From assembly GCA_016699695.1 (NCBI GenBank), contig CP065006.1, forward strand, positions 1,612,001 through 1,676,000: 64,000 nucleotides of DNA. The letters run 5' to 3'. Made by a program: the position numbers and the translations under genes. Shown here one piece after another: positions 63,965-64,000 of this stretch. Under the pieces are notes generated by a model. It was not told the DNA's origin and ran no database searches. It saw only the letters and a list, made by a program, of their open reading frames with translations. This DNA is from Bacteroidota bacterium (GTDB lineage: Bacteria > Bacteroidota > Bacteroidia > Bacteroidales > UBA10428). The stretch's first letter is position 1. Every line of letters starts with the position of its first letter.

Positions 63965-64000
63965 TACTCTGCTTTGGTTTTCGTTGACACCAATTTTTTT

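Overview
The window reads as chromosomal DNA of a Bacteroidota bacterium, probably in or near the Bacteroidales/Marinilabiliales (the order is inference). The evidence is type IX secretion (T9SS) sorting domains, a PorP/SprF protein next to a giant SprB-like adhesin, two-subunit methylmalonyl-CoA mutase, class I fumarase, DUF1987 (SiaC) and DUF6272 (SiaB) proteins, and promoters of the TTTG-N20-TAnnTTTG type.

Layout. 1-9.7 kb: a partial S41 peptidase lipoprotein, a YfhO membrane protein, a polysaccharide flippase, a lone cassette-like unknown gene (5566-6225), a methyltransferase, MsrA and a lipoprotein. 9.7-14.6 kb: a rearranged patch with an IS4-type transposase scrap, a broken copy of a META-domain gene, two paralogous SUMF1-like secreted proteins around a DNRLRE/T9SS protein, and the intact META lipoprotein. 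14.7-24.6 kb, minus strand: prfB (with its programmed +1 frameshift), arsC-like, fumarase, a beta-barrel protein, then mutA and mutB. The two mutase genes are separated by a 1.7 kb insert holding an unknown gene and a PIN toxin-antitoxin pair. 24.7-30 kb: a DUF433/DUF5615 pair whose toxin has a stop codon, dusB, a CPBP protease, an unknown gene and an M24 peptidase.

30.2-34.2 kb is a tight operon of two PP2C phosphatases (one with a receiver domain, one with TPRs and a membrane segment), a SiaB-type kinase and a SiaC-type phosphoprotein, closed by a terminator. It looks like a partner-switching signal relay without the diguanylate cyclase SiaD. 34.3-52.1 kb holds PorP/SprF and one 16.7 kb gene for a ~5,580-residue secreted protein. 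That protein has an N-terminal strand-rich region, 11 near-identical 89-residue HYR-like repeats, about 23 PKD-like units, about 10 SprB repeats and a gliding/T9SS type B C-terminus. 52-55 kb is gene-poor, with dispersed repeats, a YgjP-like metalloprotease and a HepT/MntA toxin-antitoxin pair. 55-57.5 kb encodes a CcoI-type copper P-ATPase. 57.6-63.4 kb is a second signalling cluster: a LuxR-type regulator, two tandem SiaC paralogues, and a convergent kinase-receiver-hybrid kinase operon. The window ends at a textbook Bacteroidota promoter in front of a 41-codon ORF.

The two main discoveries are these. (1) Small accessory genes at 5.4-6.4 kb and 16.9-18.6 kb, and possibly 24.7-25.4 kb, are each bounded by gene-specific complementary cores next to large imperfect palindromes. 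This is the geometry of integron attC cassettes, with no integrase in view, and one such block appears to split the mutA-mutB operon. (2) The SiaB/SiaC signalling set is expanded: three SiaC-like proteins, one SiaB, two PP2C phosphatases and a hybrid-kinase cluster.
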